From NCBI GenBank assembly GCA_030615235.1, contig JAUWZR010000180.1, positions 1 to 5,251 of the forward strand: a DNA stretch of 5,251 nt, written 5' to 3'. A program made the position numbers and the translations under genes. Below the pieces are notes generated by a model, which did no database searches, was not told the DNA's origin, and was given only the letters and a program-made list of their open reading frames with translations. This DNA is from Promethearchaeota archaeon. GTDB lineage: Archaea > Asgardarchaeota > Lokiarchaeia > Sigyniarchaeales > SOKP01. Shown here in pieces: positions 1 through 5,251 of this stretch (position 1 is the first letter of the stretch; each line of letters begins with the position of its first letter).

Positions 1-17
1 TTTATCCTCAAAGCGAT

Positions 18-974
18 TTATTGGACATATCTATTCAACAGAACTCTACAATTTGAGTTAAAATCTTCATTTTTAACATTTTTACTTATATCATTCCCAC
101 AAAGATCTATAAACTGAAGATTTGAAAGCTGATTAATATACTCTAGATTTTTTAGGGCACTTATTTGATTATTAGGTAAAACTAAACGTGTTAGATTCTT
201 TAGTTCAGTTATTCCTTTCAAATCTCCAATTTGATTATTTGAAAGGTCTAATGTTTTTAAATGCTTTAAATTGCTTAATCCTGTTATTTGAGAAAGTCTA
301 CGAATGTTATTTTTCCAACCCCACGGTGTTCCTTTTACTTCAAATTTAAGATAATCGGATAGGTCTAATTTTTCAATCAATAATCGTTTTTCATCTAATT
401 CGAAATACACATTATGGATTTCTTCAGTTAAGTTTTGAATTGTTAAAAAATTGATGAGAATTGCTGCAAGTTGTTTGTGAGATAATTTGTTAATTGGGTT
501 CCTCTTGAAATACGATTTTAACGCTTTACGATATTTTTTATTCCCATAACCTTTATCAACATTAAGAGATTTTATATCTCTAATCTTTTTTATTTGTGTG
601 AATAAAATAGACTTCGACTCGCTTGTGTTTATCTTAACTAGTGAATTTACTATGGTTATTGAGCAATAATAGGAAGTTTCGTGTTGGATAACCCATTGAA
701 ATACAGGAAGACTGATTTCAAGAAAATTAGTGCTGATATACTTTGCTGCTGCATTTCTTATAACTTCATTTGAGTCTGAAAGAAGTAAGTTTTCAAAAAA
801 CTCAAATAATGATTTTGTTTTAATTTTTAATGTATTAAGAATAGTAATGGCGCCCAATCTAAGTTTTTCTTCATTATATTTCTCAATTATGGAGGTTAAC
901 AGTTTTGTTGCTGTAGATTTATCTATGCGTTTGTTGTTATAATCTTCTAGTATGGTTTGAGGTTTTATATCCAT
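18..974 (-). CDS. HEAT-like plus leucine-rich-repeat protein
   Basis: This gene encodes a 318-residue soluble protein with no signal peptide or membrane segment. The N-terminal part (about residues 1-180) is alpha-helical. It contains a HEAT/ARM-like stretch at about 37-84, where the segment SDSNEVIRNAAAKYI has the typical 'conserved residues plus helix' pattern. The C-terminal part (about 197-300) carries leucine-rich repeats. The clearest units start at residues 239 (LKTLDLSNNQIGDL), 261 (LTRLVLPNNQISAL) and 286 (LQFIDLCGNDIS), and a degenerate unit with a WGW insert lies at about 200-222. The repeat length of about 22-25 resembles SDS22/internalin-type repeats. Both halves are protein-interaction folds, so a scaffold or adaptor role is inferred, but the partner is unknown. 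Proteins of this combined type are, to my recollection, common paralogues in Lokiarchaeia. The ATG at 974 is chosen because a TATA-like box lies 27-36 bases upstream and no longer in-frame start is apparent. It lies 72 bases downstream of the zinc-ribbon gene on the same strand. Confidence 0.85.
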   Translation of the reverse strand: MDIKPQTILEDYNNKRIDKSTATKLLTSIIEKYNEEKLRLGAITILNTLKIKTKSLFEFFENLLLSDSNEVIRNAAAKYISTNFLEISLPVFQWVIQHETSYYCSITIVNSLVKINTSESKSILFTQIKKIRDIKSLNVDKGYGNKKYRKALKSYFKRNPINKLSHKQLAAILINFLTIQNLTEEIHNVYFELDEKRLLIEKLDLSDYLKFEVKGTPWGWKNNIRRLSQITGLSNLKHLKTLDLSNNQIGDLKGITELKNLTRLVLPNNQISALKNLEYINQLSNLQFIDLCGNDISKNVKNEDFNSNCRVLLNRYVQ

Positions 975-1000
975 GATAAGTTTAATTCAAAATAATTAAC

Positions 1001-1010
1001 TTTATATTTA
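1001..1010 (-). promoter_or_regulatory. TATA-like box of the HEAT/LRR gene
   Basis: On the minus strand this reads TAAATATAAA, 27-36 bases before the ATG at 974. Archaeal TATA boxes lie about 25-30 bases before the transcription start, so transcription would begin within a few bases of the start codon. The spacer (AATTAAACTTATC before ATG) has no Shine-Dalgarno motif. This suggests a nearly leaderless mRNA with its own promoter rather than read-through from the upstream gene. Confidence 0.5.
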
Positions 1011-1046
1011 GATGAATTAATAATTCTAAATTCAAAAATGAAATAG

Positions 1047-2225
1047 TTAAGTAAATTTACGTGCTATTACATTTCTTATAAAATCTTTAATTTGGGATTT
1101 TAATTTATTAAAAGGTCTCAAATTACCTGAAAATGGTGTATCTATACTGTTAACCAGTATTGGGTCTATTTGAGCTTCTAATATTTCAATTTTCTGCAAA
1201 TTTCCTTCGCTCAAGCATGAAAGGAAATAATCATTTCTATATTTTTTAAATGTTAAAAATCGATAATTCTGAAAACCTAATTTTACTGCTATCCATCGAG
1301 GGTAAGCACCGGTGTTTCCTAAGGTGTTTGCCGCAATTGCCTCTATTTTTGCAGTAAGTAGTGATTCTTTCATTTCAATTTCTTCCGCTGGGTCTTCAAA
1401 TTCACCGGGAACTTTTACATTCAGTCTATCTTCATCATCAAGCAAGAGGGAAATGACACCAATAGACATTGATGATAATCCAACATAATCTAATCGTAAC
1501 CAATCCTCCACATAAGGGATTTCTTGATCTGAAAACACATCTTGTAACTGTAAATATTCGTTTAATATGAACAGTAAATTGCCTTTAAACTTTATTTCTA
1601 TATTATACTTCTCAAATTTACTTAAGCTATTAACATCTTTATCTCGTATAACATCTGAAAAATGTTTAGCCATTTGCTCAAGAACCCATTTTCCTTTTTT
1701 ATCGGGGAACTTGCCATAGATAGTGTAAATAATCTTATTCTTCTCAAAGAACTGGCATTTTTCCTCTTCGCCATTTTCAGACTTAAGAAGCATTTTGTCG
1801 AGATCTCCTCCTAAAATACTAGTAGCTATGAAATCTAAGTTATTTGTCAATTCCAATAAATAGAGCCACTTCTTATTGCTGGCAAATAGCTGAATCCTAT
1901 CTGTTGTTGTTATTCCGCAAAACTTTAGATATTCATTATCTCCCTTTAAACTAATAATACCTTGGTCCAATGAAATATCCTTATCCCTTGCTTTTTTTCT
2001 CACACCTGGTAATTTTTTTGCAACTGTTTTCTTTTTAGGTACGAAATCTTGAGGAGCGGGCTTTTTTAATTCCTTATCCGTTGAATTTCCATATTCGAAG
2101 ATATTAGCTAAGAATCTTCCACATCTAGGACAAAGTTGGTCTTTTGGATAGGGCTTTACAAGTTTATAGTTGCAATATTCACACTCAATACGATCGCCCT
2201 TAGGATTAAAAATAGGATTTGAAAT
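1047..2225 (-). CDS. Zinc-ribbon protein with longin/roadblock-like segments, unusual start
   Basis: I do not recognise a named family. The open frame runs from just after a TAA at 2226-2228 to the TAA at 1047-1049, giving 392 residues. The first normal start codon is a GTG at 2003, which would leave 318 residues and discard 74 upstream residues. Those 74 residues look truly coding: they hold a zinc ribbon (C15-x2-C18, then 13 residues, then C32-x2-C35; CEYC and CPRC), followed by a Lys/Pro-rich linker (about 55-85). The first codon after the stop is ATT, followed by SNPIFNPKGDR, as if an initiator Met were expected there. After the linker, an alpha/beta segment at about 95-194 (ending YTIYGKFPDKKGKW and an amphipathic helix) resembles a longin-type fold. 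A second conserved-looking segment at about 290-392 includes NTGAYPRW, SEG and DTPFSG; it may be roadblock/longin-like. This comparison is weak and by eye. The protein is probably cytoplasmic, with a possible role as a scaffold for small GTPases or trafficking; that role is inference only. It lies 103 bases downstream of hisC. Confidence 0.75.
   Translation of the reverse strand: MSNPIFNPKGDRIECEYCNYKLVKPYPKDQLCPRCGRFLANIFEYGNSTDKELKKPAPQDFVPKKKTVAKKLPGVRKKARDKDISLDQGIISLKGDNEYLKFCGITTTDRIQLFASNKKWLYLLELTNNLDFIATSILGGDLDKMLLKSENGEEEKCQFFEKNKIIYTIYGKFPDKKGKWVLEQMAKHFSDVIRDKDVNSLSKFEKYNIEIKFKGNLLFILNEYLQLQDVFSDQEIPYVEDWLRLDYVGLSSMSIGVISLLLDDEDRLNVKVPGEFEDPAEEIEMKESLLTAKIEAIAANTLGNTGAYPRWIAVKLGFQNYRFLTFKKYRNDYFLSCLSEGNLQKIEILEAQIDPILVNSIDTPFSGNLRPFNKLKSQIKDFIRNVIARKFT
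2121..2183 (-). other. Zinc-ribbon motif upstream of the first GTG
   Basis: In the reading frame of the zinc-ribbon gene, four cysteines are spaced C-x2-C-x13-C-x2-C, with CEYC at the N-terminal side and CPRCGRF at the C-terminal side. This is the usual spacing of a rubredoxin/zinc-ribbon knuckle pair that binds one Zn2+. It lies 118 bases upstream of the first conventional start codon (GTG, 2001-2003), so an automatic annotation starting at the GTG would lose it. Confidence 0.85.
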
Positions 2226-2301
2226 TTAATACCAACTCGAGAAAAATTTTAATAGTTTATGGATTATTAAATCTAATAAATAAATATTGCAAGATATAAA
2301 T

Positions 2302-2328
2302 AAAAAATTTTGCAAATACATAGAAAAA
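2302..2328 (-). terminator. Possible U-rich terminator after hisC
   Basis: Immediately after the hisC stop codon the minus strand reads TTTTTC and then, 16 bases later, a run of six T. Archaeal RNA polymerase terminates at oligo-U runs without a required hairpin. The whole gap is AT-rich, so the assignment is weak. Confidence 0.3.
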
Positions 2329-3420
2329 TTATAAATATTTCTTAGCAATAGATGCAAAAGCTTTTAGAAATTTAGTATTTTCTTCTTCTGTTCCAACAGT
2401 GATTCTAATATAATTGTAAAGACCAGGTTTACTGAAATGCCTTATTAAAAATTTGAGATCTTTTAAATCCCAAAGAAATTTTAGTGTTTTAGATTTGTCA
2501 TCAAATTTAACGAATATAAAATTTGCGTCTGATGGTAACACGCTAATTCCAGCATAATTATTCAAATTTTCTGATAACCTATTTCTCTCAGCTAATATTT
2601 TTTTATTCTGTTCATAAACTTTATTCTTGTGTTTAATACAAGAAAGTGCGGCAATTTGCGCAATTTGATTAGTATTAAATGGTAATTTAACCCTATTCAT
2701 CTCTTTAATTATTTCAGCATCAGCTAACGCGTAACCAATTCTCAGCGAAGCAAGAGAAAATGTTTTTGAGAAACTTCGGCAAACAATTAAGTTTTTGACA
2801 TCTTTCAATAATGGCAGACATGTATAATCAGAAAAATCGGCGTAGGATTCATCTACGACAACAATTCCAGGAAAATTGTAACATATTTTCAGGATTGTAT
2901 CGTTATCATATGATTTCCCATTAGGATCGTTTGGAGAATTAATAAACAATAGTTTCCCTTTTTGGTCATAAACACTTTCTGGTATACTAAAGTCTTCGTT
3001 TAATTTTATCTCATTTATTTTAGCGTTATATAGATTAGCTAAAACATTATATAAGTTGAAAGTAGGGTAAAATATGACAACTTCATCTCCAGGATTCACA
3101 AACACTTTGAAAATTACATCTAAAACATCGGCTGAACCATTTCCTATGAAAACGGTGTTTCTATTAGTTAATGTCCCTTTATCTCTTAATAGTTGGTTGA
3201 GAATCGCTTTACGAACCTCAAGAGCACTTGAATCAGGGTATTTCCTTAGGAAATTTTTGTCTTTTAGTGCTGAATTTATATCCAATAGTATTTCTTCTAT
3301 TGGGGGGTATGCATTTTCATTAATATTCAATTTTACCCAATCTTCTCCTTCGGGTTGTTCACCCAATTCAAAAGCTTTGTACTTAGTTAGGTTTTCTCTA
3401 AACAATTTTTCTATTTCCAT
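2329..3420 (-). CDS. hisC: Histidinol-phosphate aminotransferase
   Basis: This is a PLP-dependent, fold-type I aminotransferase that exchanges the amino group between glutamate and imidazole acetol phosphate to give histidinol phosphate in histidine biosynthesis. It acts in the cytoplasm, normally as a dimer. At 363 residues it has the normal full length. Visible landmarks are: substrate-arm motif NENAYPP (34-40); KYPDSS (60-65), containing the tyrosine that contacts the partner subunit's PLP; GNGSAD (93-98), the PLP-phosphate loop; NSPNDPNG (161-168), with the Asn that contacts the PLP ring oxygen; VVVDESYADFS (187-197), with the Asp that binds the pyridine nitrogen; SFSKTFSLASLRIGY (216-230), with K219 as the Schiff-base lysine and R227 as a phosphate ligand; and RITVGTEEEN (339-348), with R339 expected to bind the substrate. 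The C-terminal PGLYNYIRITVGT stretch favours HisC over aspartate aminotransferase or CobD. No other histidine gene is in the window. The ATG at 3420 is the natural start, and no Shine-Dalgarno motif precedes it. Confidence 0.9.
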   Translation of the reverse strand: MEIEKLFRENLTKYKAFELGEQPEGEDWVKLNINENAYPPIEEILLDINSALKDKNFLRKYPDSSALEVRKAILNQLLRDKGTLTNRNTVFIGNGSADVLDVIFKVFVNPGDEVVIFYPTFNLYNVLANLYNAKINEIKLNEDFSIPESVYDQKGKLLFINSPNDPNGKSYDNDTILKICYNFPGIVVVDESYADFSDYTCLPLLKDVKNLIVCRSFSKTFSLASLRIGYALADAEIIKEMNRVKLPFNTNQIAQIAALSCIKHKNKVYEQNKKILAERNRLSENLNNYAGISVLPSDANFIFVKFDDKSKTLKFLWDLKDLKFLIRHFSKPGLYNYIRITVGTEEENTKFLKAFASIAKKYL

Positions 3421-3440
3421 GTTTTAAGTAACATATCGCT

Positions 3441-3453
3441 TACATTTATTTTT
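3441..3453 (-). promoter_or_regulatory. Weak TATA-like element before hisC
   Basis: On the minus strand an A/T-rich stretch (AAAATAAATGTA) lies about 21-33 bases before the hisC ATG, at the expected distance for an archaeal promoter of a leaderless transcript. It is a poor match to a TATA box and is supported mainly by its position. Confidence 0.3.
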
Positions 3454-3530
3454 TGTCTTTATCTTAAGTTTTTTCAAGCGTTAAAAAAAAGATAAAAAAC
3501 TCAATTTTTAAATGTATGAAACCTATTAAT

Positions 3531-3540
3531 TTTATAATAT
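3531..3540 (+). promoter_or_regulatory. TATA-like box of the gelsolin-like gene
   Basis: The sequence TTTATAATAT lies 24-33 bases before the ATG at 3564. This matches the archaeal TATA position if transcription starts at or very near the A of the start codon. Nothing resembling a ribosome-binding site lies between (AGTATGATTTAAG before ATG). An ATG at 3554 is out of frame and closes at once (ATG ATT TAA), so it is not the start. Confidence 0.55.
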
Positions 3541-3563
3541 TATTTAGAGAAGTATGATTTAAG

Positions 3564-4448
3564 ATGGATTTCGCTATAATGTTCCAAGTCTTGGAAGGGG
3601 GAGTAAGTGAACCAATTAAGTGGTCAAAAGACCATTTAACACCAGAAAGTAACATTATCATTTTAGATGAAGGATCTTCTTCAGTCTTTTTGTGGTATGG
3701 AGCTAAACAAGGTTTAGTTTCTAGACGAACTGCCCTTCGACAAGCAGAATCACTAAAAGGGCACGGTTTTTCTGTTGGAAAAAGCATTGTGGGGAGAGAT
3801 ATAAAGGATTTAAAAGAAGTCGATCAAAGAAAGATCGGTAGAGTCCCAGAAAACGATGAATTAAACGATGAATTACAAACTCTCCTTAATAGAAGTTTCA
3901 AACACTTGGATGACTATACAGTTACTTTTGATTTAGATGGAGAATTCCCCTCAGCAATTAAGCCAGCATCTAAACCTGTTTCAACGGAAGCACCAATACC
4001 TGAGCCGGTAATTAAATCAATAAATAGGCCAGAGCCCGTAGCGATTAAAACCCAACCAGCACCAGTAAAAGAAATAATGAAAAGAGCTTCGGAATATGAC
4101 ACTGAGCCTGATCTTCCTAAAATGACTGCCCCTATTAGAAACCAAACAATTGTGGATACTCCAACATCTACCTTAGAGCATGGTACTACACCAAAGCCTA
4201 AATTAAACCTTTCAATACAAGCTAAAATAGGATTTGTTATGATTGGCGTTTTAGATCACTATGATGATATTTGGATTTCAAAAAAGGAGAACGGCAGTTA
4301 TTCTGTCGAACATATGGATGGAAAAGTATGTGAGTTTTCTATTTATGAAGGAAAGATAAAATTTTCTTCAGATTCTTTCTCTGGAATTTCTACCAAAGTT
4401 AAAACGGAAATACAGAAAAAATTTGTAGAACTTTCAAAATTATTATAG
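3564..4448 (+). CDS. Gelsolin-like domain protein with proline-rich linker
   Basis: This 294-residue soluble protein has no signal peptide and three regions. Residues about 8-125 look like one gelsolin-like domain: a GGV/WS lead-in (12-21), a strand IIILDEG, then VFLWYGAKQG (41-50) and a helix rich in Arg/Ala (RRTALRQAESLKGHG). This is the order seen in gelsolin and Sec23/24-type gelsolin repeats (ILD-x-G, hydrophobic strand with WxG, long helix). Residues about 128-213 form a disordered Pro/Glu/Lys/Thr-rich linker with PEPV and PAPV repeats. Residues about 214-294 form a small domain, probably beta strands (GFVMIGVL, DDIWISKK, SYSVEHMDG, EFSIYEGKIKF) followed by a C-terminal amphipathic helix; I do not recognise it. 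Asgard archaea encode actins and gelsolin-like proteins that bind them, so a role in actin dynamics is inferred, not shown. A glutamate that binds calcium in classical gelsolin appears to be replaced by Arg54. A Sec23/24-like non-actin role is an alternative. Confidence 0.75.
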   Translation: MDFAIMFQVLEGGVSEPIKWSKDHLTPESNIIILDEGSSSVFLWYGAKQGLVSRRTALRQAESLKGHGFSVGKSIVGRDIKDLKEVDQRKIGRVPENDELNDELQTLLNRSFKHLDDYTVTFDLDGEFPSAIKPASKPVSTEAPIPEPVIKSINRPEPVAIKTQPAPVKEIMKRASEYDTEPDLPKMTAPIRNQTIVDTPTSTLEHGTTPKPKLNLSIQAKIGFVMIGVLDHYDDIWISKKENGSYSVEHMDGKVCEFSIYEGKIKFSSDSFSGISTKVKTEIQKKFVELSKLL

Positions 4449-4449
4449 A

Positions 4450-4469
4450 TTTTTTTCCTATTTTTTTTT
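4450..4469 (+). terminator. Double oligo-T terminator after gelsolin-like gene
   Basis: Directly after the TAG stop (4446-4448) there is a run of seven T (4450-4456) and, four bases later, a run of nine T (4461-4469). Two oligo-T tracts without a stem-loop are typical of intrinsic termination by archaeal RNA polymerase. This should separate the gelsolin-like transcript from the ligase gene, which has its own TATA-like box. Confidence 0.65.
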
Positions 4470-4537
4470 AATATTGGAGTTTAAATTTTAAGCCGTTTTC
4501 TTACATAATAAGAATTTCGAAATTGACACAATCTTAA

Positions 4538-4549
4538 TTTTATATAAAA
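4538..4549 (+). promoter_or_regulatory. TATA-like box of the DNA ligase gene
   Basis: TTTATATAAAAT is the best TATA match in the window. It lies 16-27 bases before the ATG at 4565, slightly closer than usual, so transcription would begin at or just inside the start codon. No Shine-Dalgarno motif is present. The short spacing is a mild argument for a later start at Met8 (4586), but family similarity begins at Met1. Confidence 0.55.
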
Positions 4550-4564
4550 TAATAGAGTTATATT

Positions 4565-5251
4565 ATGAGATTTGAAGCTTTAGCAATGCTTTTTTCAGAA
4601 CTCGAGTCTACTACGAAAAGGCTTGAAATGATTGATAAACTATCTTTATTTTTTGAAAACATAAAAAATAGTAATAATTTCAAAGATCTTGATAAGATCG
4701 TTTATTTGTTGCAAGGACAATTAGTTTCAAACATTAAGCAATTTCCAAAAATTGGAATTGCGGAAAAAATGATAATTGAGGCCTTAACTTTACATTCTGG
4801 CATTGAAAAAAAAAAAGTAAAGGAAATTCTAATAAAAAAGGGAGATATTGGAACAACCGCAGAGTTAATACTCGCCAAAAAGAAAAAACAAAGATCTTTG
4901 TTTGATTTTAAGGATAATTTGAGTGAAACTGATTCATCACTAGAAATTTTAGAATTATATAATGCATTGCAAAAAATAGCACTTTGTGAAGGGGCAGGTT
5001 CACATGACACAAAACTTGGGATTTTACGAGGTTTAATGAGAAAAACTTCTCCCTTAGAAACTAAATACTTATTGCGTATAATTACATCAACTCTTAGAGT
5101 TGGTGTTTCTACGATGACAATCATAGATGGTTTAGCATTAGGATTTACAGGAGTGAAAGAAAATAGGGACTCTATAGAGAAAGCTTATAACTTGCATCCT
5201 GATTTAGGAGAAATTACTTTAATTTTAGCAGAAAAAGGAATATCTGATGTT
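4565..5251 (+). CDS. lig: ATP-dependent DNA ligase, N-terminal part (cut by window edge)
   Basis: The frame is open from the ATG at 4565 to the last base, giving 229 residues. The opening MRFEALAMLFSELESTTKRL matches the usual archaeal ligase I start (MRYSELA...LE.TT.RLEK), which fixes the start codon. The visible part is the helical DNA-binding domain, with GQL and IGIAEKM (51-69), KKGDIGTTAE (91-100), EGAGSHDTK (142-150) and TLRVGVSTMTIIDGLA (176-191). The enzyme seals nicks by ligase adenylation, transfer of AMP to the 5' phosphate and joining to the 3' hydroxyl; it acts in lagging-strand synthesis and repair. The catalytic lysine (motif I, KxDG) normally falls near residue 250 and so lies just beyond the window, along with the rest of the adenylation and OB domains (family total about 560-600 residues). 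A PCNA-binding-type motif QRSLF is at 109-113. No frameshift or internal stop is seen in the part present. Confidence 0.95.
   Translation, partial: MRFEALAMLFSELESTTKRLEMIDKLSLFFENIKNSNNFKDLDKIVYLLQGQLVSNIKQFPKIGIAEKMIIEALTLHSGIEKKKVKEILIKKGDIGTTAELILAKKKKQRSLFDFKDNLSETDSSLEILELYNALQKIALCEGAGSHDTKLGILRGLMRKTSPLETKYLLRIITSTLRVGVSTMTIIDGLALGFTGVKENRDSIEKAYNLHPDLGEITLILAEKGISDV
4889..4903 (+). other. PIP-like motif (QRSLF) in DNA ligase
   Basis: Residues 109-113 of the ligase read Q-R-S-L-F, preceded by the basic stretch KKKK and followed by DF. In Pyrococcus furiosus ligase a short motif, QKSFF at residues 103-107, binds PCNA from almost the same place in the DNA-binding domain. The match in position and pattern suggests that this ligase is recruited by the sliding clamp. 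Confidence 0.7.

Larger units (their letters stand above)
3421..3563. promoter_or_regulatory. Divergent intergenic region, hisC / gelsolin-like gene
   Basis: This 143-base non-coding gap separates two genes pointing away from each other, so both promoters must lie here. It contains an A8 run at 3483-3490, the TATA-like box of the plus-strand gene at 3531-3540 and a weaker candidate for hisC at 3441-3453. The two candidates are about 80 bases apart. I see no clear inverted repeat that would mark an operator. Confidence 0.6.

Noticed and set aside
730..942. 70-codon plus-strand frame opposite the HEAT-like region
   Set aside because: It is antisense to the HEAT-like part of the LRR protein and has no supporting start context or domain.
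2226..2321. A 31-codon minus-strand frame starting with ATG and ending at the TAA just before the zinc-ribbon frame, in the same phase
   Set aside because: It is AT-rich and gives a low-complexity hydrophobic peptide (MYLQNFLFISCNIYLL...). It lies in the intergenic gap and overlaps candidate promoter and terminator sequence. Read-through of the TAA to join it to the zinc ribbon is unlikely.
3074..3427. 117-codon plus-strand frame opposite hisC
   Set aside because: The opposite strand encodes clear HisC motifs (NENAYPP, GNGSAD) in the same interval, so this frame is a shadow.
3464..3787. 107-codon minus-strand open frame over the hisC/gelsolin-like gap and gene
   Set aside because: It overlaps the well-supported gelsolin-like gene and the divergent promoter region and shows no recognisable domain, so it is a shadow frame.
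3914..4102. 62-codon minus-strand frame opposite the Pro-rich linker
   Set aside because: It is an antisense artefact of the low-complexity linker: the repeated Ala/Gly/Ser pattern mirrors the Pro/Ala/Thr codons on the plus strand.
4702..5124. 140-codon minus-strand frame opposite the DNA ligase
   Set aside because: The plus strand carries a conserved ligase N-terminal domain through the whole interval, so the minus frame is a shadow.

Overview
This AT-rich window (roughly 30% GC by eye) most likely comes from an archaeon, and the protein content points to an Asgard archaeon, probably of the Lokiarchaeia type. The reasons are: an archaeal/eukaryotic-type ATP-dependent DNA ligase; a protein with a gelsolin-like domain; a HEAT-like plus leucine-rich-repeat protein; a zinc-ribbon protein with longin/roadblock-like segments; and TATA-like boxes about 20-36 bases before start codons with no Shine-Dalgarno motif. 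The lineage is inferred from family resemblance, because no rRNA or other taxonomic marker is present.

Layout. Three genes lie on the minus strand, read from right to left. The first is a histidinol-phosphate aminotransferase (hisC-like, 2329-3420). The second is a zinc-ribbon protein of unknown function (1047-2225, with no ordinary start codon in front of its zinc ribbon). The third is a HEAT-like/LRR protein (18-974). They are separated by gaps of 103 and 72 bases, so they need not form one operon. Two genes lie on the plus strand: the gelsolin-like protein (3564-4448) and the N-terminal 229 residues of an ATP-dependent DNA ligase (4565 to the window edge). A 143-base divergent promoter region separates hisC from the gelsolin-like gene. 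A strong double T-run follows the gelsolin-like gene.

How the genes work together. There is no obvious shared pathway. HisC and the ligase are housekeeping enzymes for histidine synthesis and DNA joining. The other three are accessory proteins of the kind often called eukaryotic-signature proteins in Asgard archaea: a possible actin-binding protein, a possible small-GTPase/trafficking-type scaffold, and a repeat-based protein-binding scaffold. The most interesting items are the gelsolin-like protein, with one recognisable gelsolin-like domain, a proline-rich linker and an unrecognised C-terminal domain, and the zinc-ribbon protein, whose reading frame seems to begin with ATT.

No RNA genes, CRISPR arrays, insertion sequences or attachment sites were seen.
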